From: a virus
Direction: 5' to 3' (one strand)
IMG/VR virus record: IMGVR_UViG_3300029448_000451
Location: 1 to 23,541 of that record
Length of the DNA stretch: 23,541 nt
Part shown: piece by piece, positions 15,646 through 23,073 of the stretch
How positions within the stretch are numbered: position 1 is the stretch's first letter
Layout of the letters: every line of letters begins with the position of its first letter
Notes under the pieces: generated by a model
Told to the model about the DNA's origin: nothing
The model's database searches: none
The model's input: only the letters and a program-made list of their open reading frames with translations
Translations under genes and position numbers: made by a program

Positions 15646-15674
15646 TTGACCTCTTATATAATAATCTGTATATC
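15646..15674 (+). promoter_or_regulatory. Promoter for the replication module (plus strand)
   Basis: TTGACC (15646-15651) and TATATC (15669-15674) are separated by 17 bases, with TG just upstream of the -10 region (15667-15668). The site lies fully within the overlapping minus-strand promoter; the outer CTTGAC and GTCAAG elements form an inverted repeat about 38 bases across (15645-15683), which could be bound by a dimeric regulator. Confidence 0.5.
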
Positions 15675-15682
15675 TTTGTCAA
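15653..15682 (-). promoter_or_regulatory. Promoter for the SNF2 helicase operon (minus strand)
   Basis: Read on the minus strand, a perfect TTGACA -35 box (complement of 15677-15682) is followed by TATATA after 16 bases (15655-15660) or TATAAG after 18 bases (15653-15658). It overlaps the plus-strand promoter, so the two polymerases would compete for the same DNA. Confidence 0.6.
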
Positions 15683-15692
15683 GAAGTAAGAA

Positions 15693-16103
15693 ATGAAAAA
15701 TAAAATATTTGAATTATATAAACCTAGTTCTTTGGAAAGTTTTTTAGAATTAAATAAAAGCAATCCGAATGAAAAATTTGTTTATGTCATTCAACAACCA
15801 CCACCTAATATAAATATATTAAGTGCGTCTGATTTTGGTTATCTTGTAATATGTTTGCCTAATAGAGAGCAGGCTATTTTTTCTACTTCACCTTATGTGC
15901 AGAAAATGAAAAAAAATTTACAAGATTTTAGAAAAGGTGATTATTTACTTGCTGTAGGAGATCCTGTAATAATAGGATTATCTACTGCAATTGTTAATGA
16001 TGTTGCCAACGGACAGTTCAATATGTTGAAGTGGGATAAACGTGAACACAGATACTATCCATTAGAATTTGATATGTATCAGAAAGGAGAAAATGAGTAT
16101 TAA
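15693..16103 (+). CDS. Uncharacterised early protein (136 aa)
   Basis: This is the first plus-strand gene after the divergent promoter. The 136-residue product has no catalytic motif I recognise. Visible are an N-terminal helical part, a hydrophobic middle 'FGYLVICLPNREQAIFS' (about 48-64), 'DYLLAVGDPVIIGLSTAIV' (about 83-101) and 'NGQFNMLKWDKREHRYYPLE' near the C-terminus. The pattern suggests a soluble alpha/beta protein of the kind found at the head of replication operons in marine phages; an early regulatory role is plausible from position alone. Its stop overlaps the start of the next gene by 11 bases. The Shine-Dalgarno signal before ATG 15693 is weak. Confidence 0.6.
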   Translation: MKNKIFELYKPSSLESFLELNKSNPNEKFVYVIQQPPPNINILSASDFGYLVICLPNREQAIFSTSPYVQKMKKNLQDFRKGDYLLAVGDPVIIGLSTAIVNDVANGQFNMLKWDKREHRYYPLEFDMYQKGENEY

Positions 16104-16704
16104 GCAAAAAGTAAAAACAAAAACTTTTACAAGTGATGGTACGTTTGACATAAGAAACGAGATGTTAAAAGATACATCTGATATGTTAGACAATGTTGAA
16201 ATAACAGATGTTGCACAGCAATGTGTGTTATTGAAAGAAAAAGAAGATGAAATAGCAGAACTAGAAGATAAGCTGAAAGCAAAGAAAGCTGAAGCTGATG
16301 ATATTGGTTCTAGAATTATTCCAGAACTTCTACAAGAACAGGGATTATCAGAAATTAAACTAGCAGATGGTAGTAAAGTTTCTGTTAAGAAAAGATTTAG
16401 GGCTACTCTTCCTAAAGATGATTTAAGAAGAGAGAGTGCCTATCAATGGCTTCGAGACCAGGGGTTAGGAGATATTATTAAAAATAATGTTTCTGTAAGT
16501 TTTGGTAAAGGAGAAGATAACAAGGCGAACCAATTGGTGGACCTTGCGGTTGCTAATGGTTTTACTCCGCAGCAGAAATCTGATGTGGCGTGGAATACAT
16601 TGACAGCCCTATATGAGGAGCGTGTCAAGGCCGGCCTTGACATGCCTTCTGATGTCTTTAGTCTTTGGATTAAGGACGAGACAAAAATAAGCCGGAAAAA
16701 ATAA
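16093..16704 (+). CDS. Replication-module protein with coiled coil, unknown function (203 aa)
   Basis: I chose ATG 16093 because AAGGAG lies at 16084-16089; an upstream in-frame ATG at 16069 would overlap the previous gene by 35 bases and has no such signal. The 203-residue product has a coiled coil at about 46-70 ('LKEKEDEIAELEDKLKAKKA'), a strand-rich part with 'LADGSKVSVKKRFRATLP' (90-107), and a helical C-terminus ('SAYQWLRDQGLGDIIKNNVS', about 115-134). It is followed closely by a possible ssDNA-binding protein and is probably a partner in DNA replication or recombination. A perfect 20-bp palindrome lies in the codons for residues 177-184. No enzymatic motif is seen. Confidence 0.65.
   Translation: MSIKQKVKTKTFTSDGTFDIRNEMLKDTSDMLDNVEITDVAQQCVLLKEKEDEIAELEDKLKAKKAEADDIGSRIIPELLQEQGLSEIKLADGSKVSVKKRFRATLPKDDLRRESAYQWLRDQGLGDIIKNNVSVSFGKGEDNKANQLVDLAVANGFTPQQKSDVAWNTLTALYEERVKAGLDMPSDVFSLWIKDETKISRKK
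16623..16642. repeat. Perfect 20-bp GC-rich palindrome
   Basis: TGTCAAGGCCGGCCTTGACA reads identically on both strands. It lies inside the 203-aa gene, contains GGCCGGCC at its centre, and carries TTGACA in both orientations. The surrounding DNA is AT-rich, so an octamer of G/C flanked by matched arms stands out. No -10 box lies at the right distance downstream, so it is unlikely to be a promoter; a protein-binding site or a cruciform/hairpin is more likely. Confidence 0.9.
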
Positions 16705-16718
16705 ATGGAGGTTGTATT

Positions 16719-17495
16719 ATGGCTAATGGAAAAATAGCTACTAAACAAACTGGATCAGTAGCCTTGTTTGGCAATGATCTACAAAAAGGTTTTGAGAACA
16801 TGACGCAAGACGATATGGCGTTACCGTTCATCAGAATCTTGGGACAACTATCTCCGCAGGTGACTGACGGTGATAGTAAGTTTATAGATGGTGCCAAACC
16901 TGGCATGATTTATAATACTGTTACCAACGACTTGTTCGATGGTAAGAAAGGTATCAAGGTTATTCCTTGCTACTACAAAAAAGACTATCCGGAATGGTCT
17001 GATAGAGGAGATGGTCCAGGTGCGCCTGTAGCAACTCACTCACCAGGAAGTCCGGTAATCCAAACTGGTAAAAGAGAAGGCTCTAAAATTAGATTACCAA
17101 ACGGTAACTATTTAGAAGAGACTGCTTATTACTATGTAATGGTGGAAAATAAACAAGGTGGATATAGTCCTGCTTTAATTACCATGAAATCAACACAGTT
17201 GAGTGTCAGTAAGAAATGGAATTCAATGATGAAATCTGTTCAAATTGACGATGGTAAAGGCGGATTTGCTGTGCCACCTATGCATGGGGTTGTTTACAAT
17301 CTTCAATCAAATCTACAAAAGAACGACAAAGGTTCTTGGTATGGTTGGGTTGTAACGATGGACAGAATCATGGGACAACAGGATAAGACTTTGTACATAA
17401 GTGCAAAAGACTTTTCAGGCAATGTCTCAAAAGGTAACGTGCAAACAAAAGCAGATGTAGAAGAGAAGTCAACTGGAGCGGCAACACCGTTTTAG
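16719..17495 (+). CDS. Putative ssDNA-binding / replication protein
   Basis: A strong GGAGG (16707-16711) lies seven bases before the ATG. The 258-residue protein has conserved-looking blocks: 'LPFIRILGQLSPQVTDGD' (about 27-44), 'FDGKKGIKVIPCYYKKDYPE' (about 68-87), 'ALITMKSTQLSVSKKWNSM' (about 148-166) and 'GSWYGWVVTMDRI' (about 206-218). I recognise it as a common early gene of marine and other phages, but no function is established to my knowledge. A beta-rich body followed by a flexible tail ending in Pro-Phe recalls ssDNA-binding proteins, whose C-terminal Pro-Phe recruits partners, and the gene sits just before the primase. The SSB role is inference. A hairpin follows the stop. Confidence 0.6.
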   Translation: MANGKIATKQTGSVALFGNDLQKGFENMTQDDMALPFIRILGQLSPQVTDGDSKFIDGAKPGMIYNTVTNDLFDGKKGIKVIPCYYKKDYPEWSDRGDGPGAPVATHSPGSPVIQTGKREGSKIRLPNGNYLEETAYYYVMVENKQGGYSPALITMKSTQLSVSKKWNSMMKSVQIDDGKGGFAVPPMHGVVYNLQSNLQKNDKGSWYGWVVTMDRIMGQQDKTLYISAKDFSGNVSKGNVQTKADVEEKSTGAATPF

Positions 17496-17502
17496 TTGTG
17501 GT

Positions 17503-17526
17503 AAGGGGAATCGAGAGGTTCCCCTT
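17503..17526 (+). terminator. Hairpin, possible (weak) terminator
   Basis: AAGGGGAA (17503-17510) pairs perfectly with TTCCCCTT (17519-17526) around the 8-base loop TCGAGAGG. Only one further T follows before A and C, so the U-run is short; it may attenuate rather than stop transcription, or protect the end of the upstream mRNA. It lies between the putative ssDNA-binding protein gene and the primase gene, suggesting different expression levels for the two. Confidence 0.55.
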
Positions 17527-17542
17527 TACAAATTAAGTAGAA

Positions 17543-19081
17543 ATGATAATGAAGACAGAAAAATTTAAAAATATATTTGAAGGATTAAAAATAGCATATG
17601 GACAATATCAAAAAGGTGAAGTTGCAGCCAACGGTGACAAACAAAAAGGTAAGGCATTCATTGTTAGAAAGAATGTTAGCGATGATTTGTGGGAGAACCA
17701 TTTACAGGGAAAAGGTCCGGCTTTGGGCATCATCCCCATACGAGAGGACAATACGTGTAGGTGGGGCTGTATTGATATTGACAGTTACAATTTCGACCAC
17801 GGCAGCCTCATTCAAAGCATACGCAATCTTAATCTCCCCTTAATCGTTTGCCGTTCTAAATCGGGCGGTGCTCACGTATTTTTATTTACTACAGAATTTA
17901 TCTCTGCTGCACTCATGCAGCAAACACTCAAAAAGATTGCAAAAGTTTTAGGTTATGAAGGATCAGAGATCTTTCCTAAACAAACAGAAATACTTGTAGA
18001 ACGTGGGGATACAGGTAATTTTTTAAACTTACCCTACTATAATGAAACGAAAGGATTAAGATATGCTATCGACGATAGTGGCTCCTCTTGTACACTTGAG
18101 GAATTTTATAAGCTCTATGATGTTTACGCGTGCACGGAAGAGCAAGTCAAACAAATTAAAATCGAAGAGAAAAAGATAGAAGAAGCGTTTCCTGCTGGGC
18201 CCCCTTGCTTAAATAAACTAGCATCAACTGGTTTTGGTGAGGGGTCTAGGAACAATGCATTATTTAATATTGCTGTGTATTATAAACAAGCACATCCCGA
18301 TAGTTGGGAAGATAAAATTGTAGAAGCTAATTTAAAATATATGGAACCCAAGTTAAGTAATAGTGAGGTTCAACAATTAATTAAATCTGTAAATAGAAAA
18401 GGTTACGACAAGTATAGATGTAAAGACGCACCCATCAACGCGGTTTGTCAATCGGGTTTATGTAGAACAAAACGTTTTGGTGTAGGCTTTGGTGAAGAAG
18501 AGATGCCACTGTTGGGTAACTTAACTAAATACAAATCAACGCCACCGCAATGGTTTTTAGATGTGGATGGAACGCGGATCGAATTAAAATCAGAACAACT
18601 TTATAGTCCACCTTTATTTGCATTAGCGTGTCTTGATCAAGCTAATTTAGTTGTACCTGTACCAAAAGCAAAAGATTGGAAACAGTTTTTTTTAAAACCT
18701 ATGATGAATAATTTACAAGAAGTAGAACCATTAGAGTCTTTAGATCCAACAAATCAATTAACTGGATTACTACAAGACTGGACTACAAACAGACAATCAG
18801 CAAGAACAATGGATGATGTGTTTAACAAACTACCTTTTACAGATGAGAATAAAGAATTTACATATTTTAGAATGGATGACTTCTATGCATTTCTTAAAAA
18901 GAATAACTGGGAGATGGATAAAATTAAAACAGGTAACTTAATAAAAAGATTAGATGAAGTCTTTGTATCTGAAGAAAGAGTTAGAATTAAAAAACAACAA
19001 CCAAGATTAATTAAAATTAAAACAATGAAACAGACAGAAGCTTCTGTTTCTAAAGTTGAATATCATAAGGAAGTTTACTAA
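17543..19081 (+). CDS. Archaeo-eukaryotic-type (AEP) primase
   Basis: The 512-residue protein contains an AEP primase domain in about residues 35-200: metal-binding DID at 78-80 in 'RWGCIDIDSY', 'CRSKSGGAHVFLF' (103-115) with the catalytic-type SGGxH, and a following basic/strand region ('EIFPKQTEILVE'). This resembles the AEP domain also found in TOTE-type conflict systems. Residues 230-290 look like a helical primase C-terminal domain ('GEGSRNNALFNIAVYYKQ'), then Cys293, Cys302 and Cys307 form a possible zinc-binding group. The C-terminal 190 residues are unassigned. It would make primers for the polymerase encoded downstream. There are two possible starts, ATG 17543 and ATG 17549; neither has a clear ribosome site. 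Its stop adjoins the helicase ATG. Confidence 0.8.
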   Translation: MIMKTEKFKNIFEGLKIAYGQYQKGEVAANGDKQKGKAFIVRKNVSDDLWENHLQGKGPALGIIPIREDNTCRWGCIDIDSYNFDHGSLIQSIRNLNLPLIVCRSKSGGAHVFLFTTEFISAALMQQTLKKIAKVLGYEGSEIFPKQTEILVERGDTGNFLNLPYYNETKGLRYAIDDSGSSCTLEEFYKLYDVYACTEEQVKQIKIEEKKIEEAFPAGPPCLNKLASTGFGEGSRNNALFNIAVYYKQAHPDSWEDKIVEANLKYMEPKLSNSEVQQLIKSVNRKGYDKYRCKDAPINAVCQSGLCRTKRFGVGFGEEEMPLLGNLTKYKSTPPQWFLDVDGTRIELKSEQLYSPPLFALACLDQANLVVPVPKAKDWKQFFLKPMMNNLQEVEPLESLDPTNQLTGLLQDWTTNRQSARTMDDVFNKLPFTDENKEFTYFRMDDFYAFLKKNNWEMDKIKTGNLIKRLDEVFVSEERVRIKKQQPRLIKIKTMKQTEASVSKVEYHKEVY

Positions 19082-20592
19082 TGAAAACAATAATACTAGG
19101 ACCACCAGGAACAGGTAAGACAACAACGTTATTAGATTTAGTAGATCAGTTTATTCAACAAGGTATTCGACCAAAACAGATAGGATACTTTTCTTTTACA
19201 CGAAAAGCTGCAAGAGAAGCAGCCACAAGAGCAGCAGAGAAGTTTGGTCTTGATGCAGAAAAAGATTTAGAGAATTTTAGAACATTACATTCTTATGCTT
19301 TTAGTCGTTTAGCCATGTCAAAAGAAAAGATGATGACAGCAGAAAACTATAGAGAGTTTGGTAAATTAGTTGGCATACCTATTAAGACAGGTAAACATTC
19401 AGAGGATGATGGCACATTTAATTCAGACAATGAATACTTAACCATCATGAATACGGCTAGAGTTAAACGTATGGATCTATTAGAATACTATGACTCTAGA
19501 CAAAACATATTAGATATTGAAAGAGATACTTTGTATTTGTTATCAGAAGAATTAAAACGATACAAAAAAGAAAAAGGACTCAAAGATTTTACAGACTTAT
19601 TAGAAGATTATATTGCACAAGAAACCAAACAAAGTTTTGAAGCATTATTTATTGATGAAGCACAAGACTTATCTTTAATACAGTGGGACATGGTTAGATC
19701 TATGTGGGCTAATGCAAATAAAACTTACATCGCAGGTGATGATGATCAAGCAATATTTAAGTGGGCTGGTGCAGATGTAGATCATTTCATAGCTTTGAAA
19801 GAAGAAGTTAATGATATTAAAGTATTAGATCAATCATACAGAATACCTGGTGGACCTATACACGAACTATCACAAAAGATAATTAGTAAAGTACAAAACA
19901 GATTTAATAAAGATTATAAACCAAGAACAGAACATGGAATACTACGTAGATATTCTGATGTGACACAAGTTAATATGTCAGAAGGTAACTGGTTGGTCTT
20001 GTCATCAGCTAATCATTTTCTTGATGATGTAAAAGATTTGTGTGAATTACAAGGTTGGTATTATCAACACAAAGGATCTAACTCTGTACCATTAAAACTT
20101 TTGATAGCTTTAAATAATTGGGAGAAGTGGCGTAAAGGAGATATTGCTTTAGGTACAATAGAGATAAAAAATATATATGAATACTTGGGTGATAGAGTCT
20201 TGCCTGGTTTTAGAAAAGGTAAAACTTTGCACTCTGATAAAAAATATTTAATTAGAGATTGTAGAGCTGAACATGGTTTAGTTACTGAAGATGTTTGGTA
20301 TGAAGCTTTTGATGGTTTAGATACCATCACAGAGAACTACATTCGTAACATGCGGGCGAATGGTGAACAAATAAATAAAAATCCGCGTATCATTATGTCA
20401 ACAATACATGGAGCGAAAGGAGGAGAAGCCGATAAAGTTTTGCTTATGCAGGACCTTACAAATGCAGCGTTAGAAACGATGAGCTATGATCCGGATGAAT
20501 TACATCGATTGTTTTATACTGGAGCGACGAGAGCGAAGCGTGAATTGCATGTGTTAGATCCAAAGAACTTTGATCGTGCTTATATATTATGA
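19081..20592 (+). CDS. UvrD/Rep-like SF1 DNA helicase
   Basis: The 503-residue protein has all main SF1A motifs: Walker A GPPGTGKTT (7-15), Ia 'FSFTRKAAREA' (37-47), 'FRTLHSYAF' (66-74), motif II DEAQD (192-196), motif III 'GDDDQAIFKWAG' (219-230), motif IV QSYR (251-254), motif V 'STIHGAKGGEADKV' (440-453) and motif VI 'FYTGATRAKREL' (478-489). It is shorter than UvrD, with reduced 1B/2B insertions, closer in size to phage Dda-like helicases. As no DnaB-type helicase is visible in the window, it may be the main replicative helicase, working with the AEP primase and polymerase. ATG overlaps the primase stop (TAATG); its own stop overlaps the endonuclease ATG. Confidence 0.88.
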   Translation: MKTIILGPPGTGKTTTLLDLVDQFIQQGIRPKQIGYFSFTRKAAREAATRAAEKFGLDAEKDLENFRTLHSYAFSRLAMSKEKMMTAENYREFGKLVGIPIKTGKHSEDDGTFNSDNEYLTIMNTARVKRMDLLEYYDSRQNILDIERDTLYLLSEELKRYKKEKGLKDFTDLLEDYIAQETKQSFEALFIDEAQDLSLIQWDMVRSMWANANKTYIAGDDDQAIFKWAGADVDHFIALKEEVNDIKVLDQSYRIPGGPIHELSQKIISKVQNRFNKDYKPRTEHGILRRYSDVTQVNMSEGNWLVLSSANHFLDDVKDLCELQGWYYQHKGSNSVPLKLLIALNNWEKWRKGDIALGTIEIKNIYEYLGDRVLPGFRKGKTLHSDKKYLIRDCRAEHGLVTEDVWYEAFDGLDTITENYIRNMRANGEQINKNPRIIMSTIHGAKGGEADKVLLMQDLTNAALETMSYDPDELHRLFYTGATRAKRELHVLDPKNFDRAYIL

Positions 20593-20954
20593 AGATGAGT
20601 TTATCTTATTTAGCAGGATTCTTTGATGGAGAAGGTTGTATCACTACAGCTATGACTCCCAAATGGAATCCAAGAATGGAAAAATATTATGATTGTTTTA
20701 CAATTAGAATGGAGGTGTGTAACACCGACTTTAAAATTATAGAAGATATACATAAATTTATGAAGATAGGTGTAATATTAAAAATTAAACCACGTAAAAC
20801 AGCAGCTGGAAATATGAGCAAACCACAACTGCGTTGGCAAACTAGTCATAGACAAAGTTACCAAGTGTTAAAAAAAATATTACCTTTTATGAGAGAGAAA
20901 AATAAAATTAAAAAAGCAAAGGAGGTGATTAAATTTTATGAAAAAGCTGCATAA
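20589..20954 (+). CDS. LAGLIDADG homing endonuclease (single motif)
   Basis: The 121-residue protein has the catalytic motif as LAGFFDGEG at residues 8-16, with Asp13 and Glu15 in the positions of the acidic pair, followed by a basic beta/alpha domain ('RMEVCNTDFKIIEDIHKFM', then 'KPQLRWQTSHRQSYQVLKKI'). A single motif implies a homodimer cutting a near-palindromic site. It is free-standing, not inside an intron, and overlaps the helicase by ATGA and the next gene by 17 bases. Its distal codons carry the strong ribosome binding site of the DUF3310 gene. Start could also be ATG 20595. Such endonucleases promote their own spread between phages, often near polymerase genes. Confidence 0.85.
   Translation: MKMSLSYLAGFFDGEGCITTAMTPKWNPRMEKYYDCFTIRMEVCNTDFKIIEDIHKFMKIGVILKIKPRKTAAGNMSKPQLRWQTSHRQSYQVLKKILPFMREKNKIKKAKEVIKFYEKAA
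20921..20929 (+). promoter_or_regulatory. Unusually strong ribosome binding site
   Basis: GGAGGTGAT is complementary to the 16S 3' end over nine bases and lies eight bases before ATG 20938. Most genes here have weak or no such site. It lies inside the end of the homing endonuclease gene and settles the start of the DUF3310 gene. Confidence 0.85.
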
Positions 20955-21210
20955 AAAATTAAAACAAAAAGAAGTTATTGCTAGTGATGTAAAATCTAGT
21001 GAGTTGGAGTCTATGTTTAAGCAAATAGGTGGATCTCATTATATGTATTTTGACATTCAGCCCGCAGAATTTATCAACAGAAATAAGTTGCTTTTTGCGG
21101 AAGGCAACGCTATAAAGTATATATGTAGGCATTCCAAAAAGGGAGGCATACAAGATATAGACAAAGCAATACATTATCTAGAAATGGTGAAGGAGAGAGA
21201 CTATAAGTGA
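20938..21210 (+). CDS. DUF3310 family protein
   Basis: The 90-residue protein matches the DUF3310 pattern: 'IGGSHYMYFDIQPAEFINRN' (30-49), 'FAEGNAIKYICRHSKKGG' (53-70) and 'DIDKAIHYLEMV' (73-84). Members are common in phages beside replication or nucleotide-metabolism genes and have been annotated as nucleotide-kinase-like, but the activity is not established. The N-terminal 25 residues are basic and lie outside the conserved domain; start at ATG 20938 is fixed by GGAGGTGAT upstream, though ATG 21013 would still keep the whole domain. The stop overlaps the GTG start of the DNA polymerase (GTGA), implying coupled translation with it. Confidence 0.8.
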   Translation: MKKLHKKLKQKEVIASDVKSSELESMFKQIGGSHYMYFDIQPAEFINRNKLLFAEGNAIKYICRHSKKGGIQDIDKAIHYLEMVKERDYK

Positions 21211-23069
21211 GAAGTATACAAACACCCCTATTTACCCCTGAAACAGAATGGGTCATTCCTGATGAACTCAAAGATCTTCGAGGTGCTAAAGAAATAGCTA
21301 TCGATTTAGAGACTAATGATCCTAGATTAAAAGAACTAGGATCTGGTAATGTCACAGGAAGAGGGCACATTGCTGGCGTTGCGGTGGCCGTAGAGGGCTG
21401 GTCTGGCTATTATCCGATACATCATGAGCAAGGTGGTAATATGGATAAAAAACTGGTCTTAAAATGGCTCCAAGACATCCTAAACCAACAAGATACTACG
21501 TTTATATTTCATAATGCTATGTATGATGTGTGCTGGTTAAGGTCAGCAGGGTTGACCATTAAAGGACACATTGTTGACACAATGATAGCGGCATCATTAA
21601 TTGATGAAAACAGACTCTCGTATCAGTTGAATACACTTTCCAAACATTATGTGGGTCTAGGAAAAGATGAAAAAATTTTATTAGAAGCCGCAAAAGAATA
21701 TGGATTAGATGCCAAAGCAGAAATGTGGAGATTACCTCCAATGTTTGTAGGTCAATATGCAGAACGAGATGCAGAATCAACTTTAAAACTTTGGCAAAGA
21801 TTAAAAGTAGAATTATATAATCAAGAACTTATGGATATTTTTAACTTGGAGACAAGATTGTTTCCTTGTTTGGTTGACATGAGATTTAAAGGAGTGAAAG
21901 TTGATTTAGAAAAAGCACAAAATATTAAACTAAATTTAATTAAAAGGGAAGAGGCTTTAATAAAGAAAATAAAAGATTTAACTGGTGTAGATGTAGAAAT
22001 TATGGCAGCTAGATCAATAGCAAAAGCTTTTGATAAACTTAAACTTCCTTATGATAGAACAGCTAAAAGTAAAGAACCAAGCTTTACAAAAAACTTTTTA
22101 CAAAATCATCCACATGAATTACCACAAGCTATTGCAGAAGCAAGAGAACTAAATAAAGCTCACACAACTTTTATAGACTCAATAACTAAACATGCAGTGA
22201 ATGGTAGAATACATGCAGATATAAATCAAATTAGATCAGATGCAGGCGGAACGGTGACAGGTAGATTTAGTATGTCTAATCCAAACTTACAACAAATACC
22301 TGCAAGACATCCCGAACTTGGTCCAATGATAAGATCTATATTTATACCGGAAGAAAAATGTAAATGGGGATCATTTGACTATTCACAACAAGAACCTAGA
22401 ATATTAGTACACTATGCTAAACTACAAAACTTAACTGGTGTAGATGAGATTGTTGATGCATACAATGCAGGTGATGCAGATTTCCACCAAGTTGTTGCAG
22501 ACATGGCAGGTATAGAACGTAAACAAGCCAAGACAATTAATTTAGGTTTAATGTATGGTATGGGTAAAAATAAATTAATGGCTGAACTAGGATTAATGAA
22601 AGAATCAGCAGAAAAATTAATTAGACAGTATCATGTCAAAGCTCCATTCGTAAAACAACTTATGGATAATGTATCTAGAAAAGCAAATGATAGAGGTAAG
22701 ATCAGAACTTTACTTGGTCGTGCATGTCATTTTGATTTATGGCAACCTGTTCAATTTGGGGTTTTTAAACCTTTACCATTAGAACAAGCTAGAAAAGAAT
22801 ATGATGAACCTTTAAAACGTGCATTTACATACAAAGCATTAAACAAATTAATACAAGGTTCTGCGGCTGATATGACTAAAAAATCTATGGTTTCTTTATA
22901 TGAAAATGGTATAGTACCACATATACAAATTCATGATGAAGTTGATATATCGATTGAATCTCCAAAAAAGGCAGAAGAGATAATTAAGATTATGGAAGAA
23001 GCTGTACAATTACAGGTTCCAAATAAAGTTGATTATGAGTCAGGTAGTAATTGGGGAGACATAAAATAA
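21207..23069 (+). CDS. polA: Family A DNA polymerase with 3'-5' exonuclease (Leu762 type)
   Basis: The 620-residue enzyme starts at GTG (GTGA overlap), with AAGGAG at 21190-21195. It has a DEDDy proofreading domain: Asp33/Glu35 in 'IDLETND', Asn103 and Asp107 in 'FHNAMYDV', and 'YAERD' (184-188). It lacks the 5'-3' exonuclease domain of E. coli Pol I. Polymerase motifs are A 'FDYSQQEPRI' (390-399; Asp391), B 'RKQAKTINLGLMYGMG' (438-453; Lys442, Tyr450) and C 'QIHDEVD' (574-580; Asp577, Glu578). The residue equivalent to E. coli Phe762 is Leu446, encoded by TTA at 22542-22544. It is the replicative polymerase of the phage. Confidence 0.93.
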   Translation: MRSIQTPLFTPETEWVIPDELKDLRGAKEIAIDLETNDPRLKELGSGNVTGRGHIAGVAVAVEGWSGYYPIHHEQGGNMDKKLVLKWLQDILNQQDTTFIFHNAMYDVCWLRSAGLTIKGHIVDTMIAASLIDENRLSYQLNTLSKHYVGLGKDEKILLEAAKEYGLDAKAEMWRLPPMFVGQYAERDAESTLKLWQRLKVELYNQELMDIFNLETRLFPCLVDMRFKGVKVDLEKAQNIKLNLIKREEALIKKIKDLTGVDVEIMAARSIAKAFDKLKLPYDRTAKSKEPSFTKNFLQNHPHELPQAIAEARELNKAHTTFIDSITKHAVNGRIHADINQIRSDAGGTVTGRFSMSNPNLQQIPARHPELGPMIRSIFIPEEKCKWGSFDYSQQEPRILVHYAKLQNLTGVDEIVDAYNAGDADFHQVVADMAGIERKQAKTINLGLMYGMGKNKLMAELGLMKESAEKLIRQYHVKAPFVKQLMDNVSRKANDRGKIRTLLGRACHFDLWQPVQFGVFKPLPLEQARKEYDEPLKRAFTYKALNKLIQGSAADMTKKSMVSLYENGIVPHIQIHDEVDISIESPKKAEEIIKIMEEAVQLQVPNKVDYESGSNWGDIK

Positions 23070-23073
23070 ATGT

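Noticed and set aside
16069-16092. Upstream ATG for the 203-aa protein
   Set aside because: It would overlap the previous gene by 35 bases without a ribosome signal, whereas ATG 16093 has AAGGAG just upstream.
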